Assembly (NCBI GenBank): GCA_049890275.1
Contig: JBMHBT010000014.1
Coordinates: 128,669-192,668, forward strand
DNA length: 64,000 nt
Source: UBA7374 sp049890275
Lineage (GTDB): Bacteria > Verrucomicrobiota > Verrucomicrobiia > Opitutales > Coraliomargaritaceae
Reading direction: 5' to 3'
Position numbers and translations under genes: made by a program. Below, one piece after another: positions 27,127-35,422 of the stretch (within the stretch, counting starts at the first letter, position 1; each line of letters begins with the position of its first letter). The notes beneath the pieces were generated by a model. That model was not told the origin of the DNA. It was given only the letters and a program-made list of their open reading frames with translations, and ran no database searches.

Positions 27127-28125
27127 TTAGTGCCATTTGATCAAGGAAGAAGCCCAGGTCAAGCCGGCTCCGAAAGCAACAAGTAAGACCAGACTGCCGG
27201 ATTGTGCACGCCCGGCGCGTACCGCTTCATCCAAAGCAATGGGAACGGAGGCTGCAGAAGTATTACCGTAGAGGTGCAGGTTATTATGAAATTTGCTTTC
27301 ATCGATACCGAGTCGTTTTTGAAGACTGTCAATGATGCGCATATTAGCTTGATGAGGAATGACTAAGTCCAGATCGTCTGAGGTATACCCTGCTTGCTGG
27401 AGGGTCTCGGTGCAAGCATTGCCCATTACACGAACTGCCAATTTAAAGATTTCTTTCCCGTTCATCTTCAGGAAGTGCTGGCGTTTGTCCAGAGACTCAT
27501 GGGAAGGTGGAATGGCTGAGCCACCACCCGGTTGTTGGAGTAGTTCCGGTTGTGATCCATCCGCACCGCCTAGGCACGCGATGATTCCTTGATTGGAACA
27601 ATCCTCAACTCCAAGAACAACTGCACCGGCTCCATCGCCAAAAAGGACACAGGTGGTGCGATCCTCAAAGTCGAGTATACTACTCATTTTCTCAGCGCCG
27701 ATGAGGAGAGCTTTTTTATGACGTCCGGAAAGCAGGAGGCCGGAAACAACATTGAGACCGTAAACAAATCCGGAACAAGCTGCCTGAAGGTCAAATGCCG
27801 CTACATTGGGCAGGCCCAGCTTACTTTGTAATAAGCAAGCAGTCGAAGGAAATGGCATGTCCGGGGTCATGGTTGCCACTACGATTAAATCAATTTCCTC
27901 TCGATCAATACCGGCCGATTGGATCGCACGTTCTGCAGCTTTGCAGGCCATATCCGATGTGGTTTCACTAGATGACGCAAACCGTCGTTGCTGGATACCA
28001 GTGCGGGAACGTATCCACTCATCCGAGGTATCTAGCGAGCTGGTAAAGTCGTCATTCGTGACTATGTTATCCGGTGCATAGGAGCCGGTCCCGAGAATGA
28101 CCGCCGATCGGTTTAGAGAAGTCAT
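27127..28125 (-). CDS. fabH: Beta-ketoacyl-ACP synthase III
   Basis: Starts fatty-acid chains by condensing acetyl-CoA with malonyl-ACP. In 332 residues the catalytic triad is in place: Cys117 in Q-A-A-C-S-G-F, His in I-P-H-Q-A-N around 259, and Asn in Y-G-N-T-S-A-A-S around 289. It lies downstream of plsX by 54 bp and upstream of the BamD-like gene, the classical rpmF-plsX-fabH order. Confidence 0.96.
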   Translation of the reverse strand: MTSLNRSAVILGTGSYAPDNIVTNDDFTSSLDTSDEWIRSRTGIQQRRFASSSETTSDMACKAAERAIQSAGIDREEIDLIVVATMTPDMPFPSTACLLQSKLGLPNVAAFDLQAACSGFVYGLNVVSGLLLSGRHKKALLIGAEKMSSILDFEDRTTCVLFGDGAGAVVLGVEDCSNQGIIACLGGADGSQPELLQQPGGGSAIPPSHESLDKRQHFLKMNGKEIFKLAVRVMGNACTETLQQAGYTSDDLDLVIPHQANMRIIDSLQKRLGIDESKFHNNLHLYGNTSAASVPIALDEAVRAGRAQSGSLVLLVAFGAGLTWASSLIKWH

Positions 28126-28179
28126 GTCAGTAGCTTGTAAATGGATGAAGCTGACAAAACCGACGCTTTGCTCAAGTCA

Positions 28180-29244
28180 TTAATTGTCAATACGCTGATT
28201 GGCTTCGGAAATGTCGCTGCGAATGGAATCAATTATATCGTGAGTCACCAGTTCACGGGCTATTCGCAAAGCGTTCGCAATGGCTATGTAATTGGATGAA
28301 CCATGTGATTTGAGAATATTTCCCTTAATCCCAAGCAATGGTGCTCCCGAGTGTTGATCCGGGCTGAGGCGAGTGCGCATATCACGAAAGGCCTCTTTCG
28401 AAAGGGCAGCCCCGATCATTCGCTTTGGATTCCGGACCAATTCCTCTTTCATGGTTGCTCCGATAAAAGAAAAAAGTGCCTCACTCGATTTAAGGAGGAT
28501 ATTGCCAAGAAAACCGTCGCAAACAATGACATCAACCACACCATCAAAGACCTGAAATCCCTCGATCAATCCGGAGTAGTTGATGACGCCATCCATCTGC
28601 TTAAGTAGCTGATGGGTTTCATTGATTCGCGTGGTCCCTTTCCCATCTTCGGTCCCGATAGTGAGTAGGCCGACTCTAGGCTTGGCGATCTGAAGAGCTG
28701 CAGAAGCGTAATTGCTGCCGAGTATGGCATTGTGTGCCATGTGGCGTGGGGTCGACTCAGGGTTGGCTCCTACGTCTACTAAGACACTGGGGCTTTTCTT
28801 GGTCGGCATAATAGTGGCCAACGCTGGCCGTTCGATGCCCTCCAGCGGGCGTAAACGAAGCGTCCCCGCTGCCATCAGTGCGCCAGTATTTCCGCAGCTA
28901 ACGACTGCGTCTGCCTTTCCTTCCCGAAGCAGTTCTACAGCTTGCGGCATGGAAGCATCCTTTTTTCGCTTGAGTGCTTGGATGGGTTTTTCATCCATAC
29001 CAATGACTTCACTGGCATCGTGAAATTCTATTGTAGCTGTATTCTTTTTTAGAGGCCGTACCTTGAGCAATCGTTCTAACAATCGCTGTTTGCCAACAAG
29101 AACAAAGGTACAGTCGAGACCCAGTTCTTCGATGGCATAAATCAGCCCGCGAATAAACTCAGTAGGGCCTTTATCGCTACCCATAGTATCAACCGCAATT
29201 GTGCAGTTGACTTTACCATTCTCCATAGTCGTAGGCGTATTCAA
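28180..29244 (-). CDS. plsX: Phosphate acyltransferase PlsX
   Basis: Converts acyl-ACP to acyl-phosphate for phospholipid synthesis. The 354 residues contain A-V-D-T-M-G-S-D-K-G-P near residue 17, V-S-C-G-N-T-G-A-L around 111, L-V-D-V-G-A-N-P-E-S-T around 148, and the G-F-L-G-N-I-L-L-K segment around 243. A 14-residue N-terminal extension precedes the conserved start. It lies 46 bp downstream of rpmF. Confidence 0.95.
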   Translation of the reverse strand: MNTPTTMENGKVNCTIAVDTMGSDKGPTEFIRGLIYAIEELGLDCTFVLVGKQRLLERLLKVRPLKKNTATIEFHDASEVIGMDEKPIQALKRKKDASMPQAVELLREGKADAVVSCGNTGALMAAGTLRLRPLEGIERPALATIMPTKKSPSVLVDVGANPESTPRHMAHNAILGSNYASAALQIAKPRVGLLTIGTEDGKGTTRINETHQLLKQMDGVINYSGLIEGFQVFDGVVDVIVCDGFLGNILLKSSEALFSFIGATMKEELVRNPKRMIGAALSKEAFRDMRTRLSPDQHSGAPLLGIKGNILKSHGSSNYIAIANALRIARELVTHDIIDSIRSDISEANQRIDN

Positions 29245-29290
29245 CTAGAGACCTCTAAGTGCGACCTAGAGAAAATGACGTAACTAGATG

Positions 29291-29470
29291 CTAAACTTCG
29301 ACGTTTAGCACCTGCCGTCCGCGATACATTCCGTTAGCCGGATTGACGCGGTGCGGGCGAAAAGTTGTTCCGTCTTGTGGATCTTTAGCAAGCTGAGGTA
29401 GTTCAAAGCGAACTGCCCCGCGGCGTTTGCGGCTGCGTTGCTTCGACTGTTTGCGCTTGGGCTGTGCCAT
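29291..29470 (-). CDS. rpmF: 50S ribosomal protein L32
   Basis: A 59-residue basic ribosomal protein beginning M-A-Q-P-K-R-K-Q-S-K-Q-R-S-R-K-R-R, the characteristic L32 opening. It ends near G-R-Q-V-L-N-V-E-V with TAG at 29291-29293. It has no cysteine at all, so it is the zinc-free form of L32 lacking the usual two CxxC pairs. Unlike most genes here the ATG (29468-29470) has a plausible Shine-Dalgarno AAGGA about 11 bases upstream. It heads the rpmF-plsX-fabH block. Confidence 0.95.
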   Translation of the reverse strand: MAQPKRKQSKQRSRKRRGAVRFELPQLAKDPQDGTTFRPHRVNPANGMYRGRQVLNVEV

Positions 29471-29572
29471 AGTATATTTTCCTTAGATGATGAAAGTCGC
29501 TCGTTAAAAGTTGGTGTAGAAAATAGGGTCTACTGCTGACGTCAAGCCTTCTGTTGCTCTCTGATTCAATCT

Positions 29573-30232
29573 TTATTCGGCCATCTCGAGGACTTTATCT
29601 ACGAGTTTGTTAATCCCGACTTCGACTTCGAGTAGATTCTGAGCAAGCATGTAAGCAGGAGTTGAAACAATCCGGTTTTGTGAATCGACAACGATGTCAT
29701 CCGATGCGCAGTTGATGTGGTGGGCGCCCTTACTCTGGAGTGCGCCAGCCGTTTCAAGATCATTGCCAATGGTTATCTCAATTTGCTCGGAGCCAAGCGT
29801 AGCCGCGGCAACTGCAGGAGAAATACAGATAAAGCCAAGTATTTTACCCATTTCATGTGCTTTCCTGATCAGTGCTTCAATGATCGGTTGAGTGCTGTAG
29901 CTAGATCCTTCGAAGGCGTAATTACAGAGATTTTTTGCGGCGCCAAAACCACCCGGAAAGATTATTGCGTCCTGCGCTTTAATATCCAGTGACTCTATTT
30001 CAATGATCTCTCCGCGGGCTAAGCGAGCCGATTCGGTCAAAACATTACGGCTTTCTTCATCGGATACCTGACCCGCGTAGTGATCAAACACATGGGCTTG
30101 TTTCATATTAGGAGCAGCGCAGGTAACTTCCGCTCCATGACGTGCTAAAGCAAGCTGCGTAAGGACGGTTTCGTGGATTTCGGAGCCATCATATACACCG
30201 CAGCCGGATAGGATGATTGCGACTTTTTTCAT
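29573..30232 (-). CDS. elbB: Isoprenoid biosynthesis glyoxalase ElbB
   Basis: A DJ-1/PfpI-superfamily protein (GATase1-like) of 219 residues. ElbB has glyoxalase activity on glyoxal and was linked genetically to isoprenoid yield. Features: S-G-C-G-V-Y-D-G-S-E at 9-18, F-P-G-G-F-G-A-A-K-N-L near 91, and the nucleophile elbow G-F-I-C-I-S-P around 135 with the reactive Cys. Length and motifs are normal. It stands alone between rpmF and uppP. Confidence 0.93.
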   Translation of the reverse strand: MKKVAIILSGCGVYDGSEIHETVLTQLALARHGAEVTCAAPNMKQAHVFDHYAGQVSDEESRNVLTESARLARGEIIEIESLDIKAQDAIIFPGGFGAAKNLCNYAFEGSSYSTQPIIEALIRKAHEMGKILGFICISPAVAAATLGSEQIEITIGNDLETAGALQSKGAHHINCASDDIVVDSQNRIVSTPAYMLAQNLLEVEVGINKLVDKVLEMAE

Positions 30233-30280
30233 AGGTATTTCTATTTATCTATCCGCTGTGATTGTCAATCTTACAATCTT

Positions 30281-31297
30281 TTATCTGCTTAGCAGGAGTA
30301 TCAATATTGCTAACAGAATACGATACCAGGCAAAGATTTCGAGCCCATGCCGGTTGAGATAGCCGACCAACCATTTCACCGCGAGAGCGGCAGAGATAAA
30401 AGCAACCAAGCAGCCGACTAAGACAGGCCCCACAGCCAGTGCTTGAAGCATTTCAGAGCCATCCTTGAGCAAAGTATAGCCAGAAGCAGCTCCCAGAGTA
30501 ATTAATCCGAGAAGGAAGCTAAACTCTGCTGCATACTTGGGAGAAAGCCCCGCAATATAGCCACCTACGATGGTGGCCATGGATCGGCTTGTACCCGGCA
30601 AAAGTGCGGTGCATTGAAAACAGCCAATGAGTAAAGCATGTTTGGGCGTCAGCTCTTCGAGTGTGGCCAATCGAGAGTGTGGTTGATCTGCCTTTTGCAA
30701 GCGCTTTCGGCGCCTTTCAACAAAGAGCATAACGAAAGCACCAACGATCAATGCGGCTGCAACAGCGAGGATATTTTCCCCAAGTAATTCTTCAATCCAA
30801 TCATTGAGTAGCAAACCCAGGGAAGCAGCAGGGAGAAAGGCGACGAATAAATTAACGGCAAGCTTTCGTCCTTTCTCCGAGGCTCCGAGGCACCCCTTGA
30901 TAATCTCGAGTATACTGGCTCGGTAGAGTAGCAGAACTGCTGCGATTGCGCCGGCTTGAATAACAATAATATAAGCAAAGGTTGCTTCTCCGATGGTATA
31001 AGGGCGCAACTGATCATTTTTGTCGGTTACTAGAATGACTTCTCCGGATCGATTCTGTACTGGGGCGTCACCATTTAGCCCGAGCGCTGCATTTGTTAAA
31101 ATAAGATGCCCGGTTGATGATACCGGTAAATATTCTGTCACTCCTTCGACCAATCCAAGTATCAGCGCATCCACGTAATTCAGAGAATCCTCATCCTCCA
31201 GACTCAGTACAGGAAGTGCCGAAGACTCGAAGTGTGAATCTTCTTTGGCCTCCGCGCTAATCGCTAATAAGGACAAGAAAAGAGCGAAATGCCTCAT
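30281..31297 (-). CDS. uppP: Undecaprenyl-diphosphatase UppP/BacA
   Basis: Integral membrane enzyme that dephosphorylates undecaprenyl diphosphate for peptidoglycan and polysaccharide carriers. Active-site motif E-G-V-T-E-Y-L-P-V-S-S-T-G-H lies at about residues 52-65, with P-G-T-S-R-S around 226 and about eight membrane helices. Odd for the family: a signal-peptide-like extension (M-R-H-F-A-L-F-L-S) and acidic linker precede the first helix, and an extra polar loop of about 30 residues follows it. I chose ATG 31297 (context TATTATG); an upstream ATG at 31309 or 31351 is possible. Confidence 0.9.
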   Translation of the reverse strand: MRHFALFLSLLAISAEAKEDSHFESSALPVLSLEDEDSLNYVDALILGLVEGVTEYLPVSSTGHLILTNAALGLNGDAPVQNRSGEVILVTDKNDQLRPYTIGEATFAYIIVIQAGAIAAVLLLYRASILEIIKGCLGASEKGRKLAVNLFVAFLPAASLGLLLNDWIEELLGENILAVAAALIVGAFVMLFVERRRKRLQKADQPHSRLATLEELTPKHALLIGCFQCTALLPGTSRSMATIVGGYIAGLSPKYAAEFSFLLGLITLGAASGYTLLKDGSEMLQALAVGPVLVGCLVAFISAALAVKWLVGYLNRHGLEIFAWYRILLAILILLLSR

Positions 31298-31436
31298 AAT
31301 ATGCAACATGGCCACGATTAGTAGCACGCTCGGCTTCGAAGAAAAGAGCAAAAGCTTGGAGAAAACAAATCGCCATCGTGTCGTTTTTTTTCTTGAGGAA
31401 GTGATCTATGACGATTGCTTCAATTCTTCTACAGTC

Positions 31437-32486
31437 ATGGATATTTCGAGTATAATTGAACACCTCGAGGGCGGCTACGACCTAAGCGAAGAACAGGCAA
31501 CTTCATCCGCCACTTCTTTGGCTGACCCCAATGTGGAGGGAGAACTGAAAAAACGTTTTCTTCTGGCACTCGCAGAAAAGGGAGAAACCCCAGTTGAAGT
31601 GGCTGCCTTTGCTTCGGTTTTTCGTCAAAAAGCAGTCGATCCGGGTTTGGGTGAATGGGCTGATCAAGCAATCGACATTGTCGGCACAGGCGGTGATGGA
31701 GCCGGTACTTTTAATATATCTACAGCTGTATCCTTTATTGTCGCCGCTTGCGGCGTACCGGTGCTGAAACATGGAAATCGATCTATTACTTCAAATTGTG
31801 GCAGTGCGGACATACTGGAAGCAGTGGGCGTACGGCTGGACGCACCGCACGATGTCCTACAGGCATCTGTGCGCGAACTGAATTTTTGTTTCTTCTTTGC
31901 TCCGGCATTCCATCCAGCGTTCAAAGAAATTATGCCGGTTCGCAAAGCGCTTGCTGCAGAAGGAAAACGTACCGTATTCAACCTACTCGGGCCTTTGATC
32001 AATCCGGGTCGTCCGAATTATCAATTAATGGGCGTATACGCAAAAGATTGGGTCGAACCGTTGGCAAAAGCTTTGGAATTGTTGGGTTTAAAAAGCGGAT
32101 TGGTTGTTCACGGTTTACCAGAACCCGGTCAGGCTTTGGATGAGTTGAGTTGCTCGGGAACCAATCATGTTTCTGGATTTGGTGCACTTGCGGATGTGAA
32201 CGGTGCGCTTTCTGCCAAAGATGCCAAGCTGGACCCCTGTTCATTTAGCGATTTAGCCGGGGGTGATGCGGCAGAAAACTTGAAACGATTGCATCAGCTT
32301 GTCTCTGCAGAGCAATGTGATGTGCCCAAAGGCCTGCGGGATACGATCTTGCTCAATGCTGGAGCGGCACTTTGGATCGCCGGCAGTGAAGCAAACCTTC
32401 AGGACGGAATCGCTCGAGCCGATCAGGCTTTATCAAGCGGTCAAGTGGCCGACTGGCTGAAGCGGGTGCGTGACTTTTATCAATAG
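31437..32486 (+). CDS. trpD: Anthranilate phosphoribosyltransferase
   Basis: Attaches phosphoribose from PRPP to anthranilate in tryptophan synthesis. From ATG 31437 it is 349 residues, the usual size. The frame is open back to 31245, but that part runs antisense to uppP and has no TrpD character. PRPP-binding G-T-G-G-D-G is at 83-88, N-I-S-T at 93-96, and K-H-G-N-R at 111-115. It is alone: no other trp biosynthesis genes in the window. glmM starts 19 bp downstream on the same strand. Confidence 0.95.
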   Translation: MDISSIIEHLEGGYDLSEEQATSSATSLADPNVEGELKKRFLLALAEKGETPVEVAAFASVFRQKAVDPGLGEWADQAIDIVGTGGDGAGTFNISTAVSFIVAACGVPVLKHGNRSITSNCGSADILEAVGVRLDAPHDVLQASVRELNFCFFFAPAFHPAFKEIMPVRKALAAEGKRTVFNLLGPLINPGRPNYQLMGVYAKDWVEPLAKALELLGLKSGLVVHGLPEPGQALDELSCSGTNHVSGFGALADVNGALSAKDAKLDPCSFSDLAGGDAAENLKRLHQLVSAEQCDVPKGLRDTILLNAGAALWIAGSEANLQDGIARADQALSSGQVADWLKRVRDFYQ

Positions 32487-32505
32487 GGAGTGATTTGGTG
32501 TTTTT

Positions 32506-33858
32506 ATGGGTAAATATTTTGGCACAGACGGTATCCGTGGTCGTTACGGAGAAGAATTGATTCACTCGGATTTTGCCTATCGTTTCGGCGCTGGTGTGGG
32601 TGCTCGTATCGTTGAACAAAAACCGGATGCGCAACTCCGAGCTGTTATTGGGCATGACACCAGAGAAAGCAGTACTGAATTGGTTCAAGCTATCGCAGGT
32701 GGCCTTTGTAGTAAAGGTTTCGAGGTGCAGTACCTCGGTGTTGTGCCAACGCCCGGAGTGGCAATGGCGCTTTTAAAAGAAAATGCAGACGTCGGCGTGG
32801 CAGTGACTGCCTCACATAATCCGGCCTCAGATAATGGCTATAAGTTGTTTGACGCAAACGGCTGCAAGCTGAGCGATTCAGAAGAGAGTGCTATCGAAGC
32901 CTTGATTGATGATCAAGTGGCACCCTCTGGAGAATTGGAGGCTATTGAGCCGAATACTGCAGATGGAGCCTCGCTGTACATAGACAAGATGTCCTCTCTC
33001 TTGCCTGCAGGAGCTTTATCTGGCTGGAAGATTGTTCTGGATCTAGCTAATGGAGCGACTTCAAAAACGAGTCCGGAAGTATTCCGCCGATGGGGCGCTG
33101 AGATTATTTCCATCGGCGATCAGCCGGATGGTATGAATATTAATGCGGGCGTAGGAAGCGAGTTTTCAGGTCCGTTGGGTGAGGCGGCTCGTGTGCACGG
33201 TGCGCGACTCGGGATTGCGCATGACGGGGATGGTGATCGAATTGTGGTTTGCGACGAGACGGGTACAACGGTCGATGGAGATGTTTTACTCGGTATGCTC
33301 GCGCTGCACGCACTAAAGAATGCTACTCTTACGAATCGAACGCTGGTAGCCACTATACAAAGCAACCTCGGTCTGGATTTTGCTCTAAAGGACGCTGGCG
33401 GCCAAGTTGTGCGAGCTGATGTAGGCGATCGTAATGTAGCGCAAATGATGCGTAGTGAAGGTTCGAATATCGGCGGGGAGTCCTCTGGTCATATTATTTT
33501 TTCGGATCATGCCACGACCGGAGACGGTTTACTGGCGGCAGCTAAGCTGATTGAGTTGATGATGGGGGCCAACCAACCACTCTCCCAAATCAAAAAACAG
33601 GTGAGGCTCTTCCCTCAGAAAACGGCGAATCTTATCGTTGAGAAAAAAATCCCTCTGGAAAAATTACCGAATCTCCAATCGGCTATCAACAAGGCCAACG
33701 AATTTTTAGGTCAAGAGGGGCGGGTGCTCATTCGCTATTCTGGAACCGAACCAAAACTGAGAATACTGGCTGAAGGTCGAGATTTGGGACTGGTGAATCG
33801 AATCATGGAGGAGCTGATCATCTCGGCAAAGAACGACTTGGTTGTAATTGGAGATTGA
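32506..33858 (+). CDS. glmM: Phosphoglucosamine mutase
   Basis: Interconverts glucosamine-6- and -1-phosphate for UDP-GlcNAc and cell-wall synthesis. The 450 residues begin G-K-Y-F-G-T-D-G-I-R-G, carry the phosphoserine S103 in T-A-S-H-N-P-A, the Mg loop D-G-D-G-D-R near 241, the sugar-binding G-G-E-S-S-G-H around 325, and the phosphate-binding R-Y-S-G-T-E-P around 406. It follows trpD by 19 bp. Confidence 0.96.
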   Translation: MGKYFGTDGIRGRYGEELIHSDFAYRFGAGVGARIVEQKPDAQLRAVIGHDTRESSTELVQAIAGGLCSKGFEVQYLGVVPTPGVAMALLKENADVGVAVTASHNPASDNGYKLFDANGCKLSDSEESAIEALIDDQVAPSGELEAIEPNTADGASLYIDKMSSLLPAGALSGWKIVLDLANGATSKTSPEVFRRWGAEIISIGDQPDGMNINAGVGSEFSGPLGEAARVHGARLGIAHDGDGDRIVVCDETGTTVDGDVLLGMLALHALKNATLTNRTLVATIQSNLGLDFALKDAGGQVVRADVGDRNVAQMMRSEGSNIGGESSGHIIFSDHATTGDGLLAAAKLIELMMGANQPLSQIKKQVRLFPQKTANLIVEKKIPLEKLPNLQSAINKANEFLGQEGRVLIRYSGTEPKLRILAEGRDLGLVNRIMEELIISAKNDLVVIGD

Positions 33859-33904
33859 CCGCCCTTAGCTAACTGATCTCTATGGAATTTTATTCAATTT
33901 TACC

Positions 33905-35311
33905 ATGGAAGAAATCGCCCTAAAAGATCTTGACCCACGACTTCAGAAGCAGGTGGAAAACGCACGTAAAACCGTGGCTAAAAACCCGGCGTATGCGATC
34001 GACATCCTGTCGAGCATTGTTGCCCGCAATCCTGCCTGCCTTGAAGCACGCACACTATTACGCCAAGCGCAGAATGCGGCACATGCTGTTAAATCAAAGG
34101 GCTTGAGCAAGTTCATGACTCGCGTAACGAGTATTCCTTTCGCTGTTACCGGTGACTCTAAAGTGAAAAAGGATCCGGTTAAGGCAATGGAGAGCGCTGA
34201 AGACTTGCTCAAAGCTAACCCGGAGAACGCTGCTGCGCACAAACTTCTTGGTTCTGCAGCTGAATCACTGGGTATGCACGGCACTGCAGCGCTTGCATAT
34301 GAGTCGCTCTACAAATTGGAGCCGTCCAACACGGAGTATGTGAAAAGCCTGATGGGCGCGTATATTCAAATGGGTCGCAATGATGACGCGATCAAAGTAG
34401 GGGAGGTGGTTTACCGCAAGAATCCAACGGACGAAGAGATCCAAGCACTGATTAAAAAGGCTTCTGTACAGCAGACAATGGATAAGGGTCGTTGGGAAGA
34501 GGATAAGAGCTTCCGCGACAAGCTGAAAGACGAGGAAGAGTCGCAGAAGCTTGAGCAGGCAGGTCGCTCTCAGACTGGCGAAGAGGGTCTTCGTATGTTG
34601 ATCGAGGAGGCAATCAAAGGGATTGAGGCCGAGCCAGGTAACATGAATTTTTATCGCGACTTGGTTGGGCACTACCGCAAGTTGGGTGAATTTGACAACG
34701 CCCTGGAATGGATCGGTAAAGCGCGTGAGTTAGAGGCTGGTCGCGCCGACGTAAATCTTGAACGTCTGGAGGCTGCGATCAAACGCGACAAGATGACGAC
34801 TGCAATTGAAGAGCAGGAAGCTATTCTCGTTTCTGATCCGGAGAATTCTGCCGCCAAAGAGGCTGTGGCAAAACTGCGGGCAGAAGAGCGTGCCTTCCGC
34901 AAAGAACAGTCTCAACAACTGGTTCAGCGTTATCCGAATGAGTTCAGCTATCGCTACGAGCTTGGAGAAATTTACTTTGAAGACGGTGAAGTCGACTCTT
35001 CGATCAAGGAACTTCAGTTGGCCTTACGCAGTCCAAAGGTACGGGTCAACTCACTTGTACTCTTGGGTAAGGCTTACAAAAAGAAGAATTTCCACGATAT
35101 GGCGGCCGAACAATTTGTTGCCGCAAAGAGTGAGATTGCGGGCACGAACGAACAGAAGAAGGAAGTTCTCTACGAGCTCGGTGAATGCTATGAGCAGCAA
35201 GGCGATATGGACAAAGCGATGGCTGAGTACAAAAATCTCTACAGTGCTGACATCGCCTATCGTGACGTAGCGCAAAAGATTGACGACTTCTACAGCAAGA
35301 AGAACGGGTAA
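33905..35311 (+). CDS. Tetratricopeptide repeat protein, function unknown
   Basis: A 468-residue cytosolic protein built almost wholly of TPR helices: L-L-K-A-N-P-E-N-A-A-A-H-K-L-L-G near 105, A-L-A-Y-E-S-L-Y-K-L-E-P around 137, and further units to the end. No signal peptide, membrane helix or enzyme domain is seen. Codons appear GC-richer and more uniform than in neighbouring genes (many CGT/CGC, GAG, AAG), a possible sign of high expression. The gene is 46 bp downstream of glmM and ends in a strong terminator. It is likely a scaffold; partner unknown. Confidence 0.85.
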   Translation: MEEIALKDLDPRLQKQVENARKTVAKNPAYAIDILSSIVARNPACLEARTLLRQAQNAAHAVKSKGLSKFMTRVTSIPFAVTGDSKVKKDPVKAMESAEDLLKANPENAAAHKLLGSAAESLGMHGTAALAYESLYKLEPSNTEYVKSLMGAYIQMGRNDDAIKVGEVVYRKNPTDEEIQALIKKASVQQTMDKGRWEEDKSFRDKLKDEEESQKLEQAGRSQTGEEGLRMLIEEAIKGIEAEPGNMNFYRDLVGHYRKLGEFDNALEWIGKARELEAGRADVNLERLEAAIKRDKMTTAIEEQEAILVSDPENSAAKEAVAKLRAEERAFRKEQSQQLVQRYPNEFSYRYELGEIYFEDGEVDSSIKELQLALRSPKVRVNSLVLLGKAYKKKNFHDMAAEQFVAAKSEIAGTNEQKKEVLYELGECYEQQGDMDKAMAEYKNLYSADIAYRDVAQKIDDFYSKKNG

Positions 35312-35355
35312 GCTTTCCAGCAGTTTGCCTACCGAACGCAGCTAATCCTATTTAC

Positions 35356-35392
35356 AAGGCGAGTCTCAAATACGGAGGCTCGCCTTATTTTT
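35356..35392 (+). terminator. Rho-independent terminator after the TPR gene
   Basis: AAGGCGAG and CTCGCCTT form an 8-bp stem that extends through TCTC/GGAG with one wobble pair, loop of about 7 nt, followed by ATTTTT. It lies 45 bp past the TPR stop and ends the trpD-glmM-TPR direction. Confidence 0.85.
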
Positions 35393-35422
35393 GCTCACTT
35401 TGGTGGAGCGACTTGGCCGTTG

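Noticed and set aside
31245..31436. N-terminal extension of trpD
   Set aside because: It lies antisense to the uppP start and has no TrpD similarity; ATG 31437 gives the normal length.
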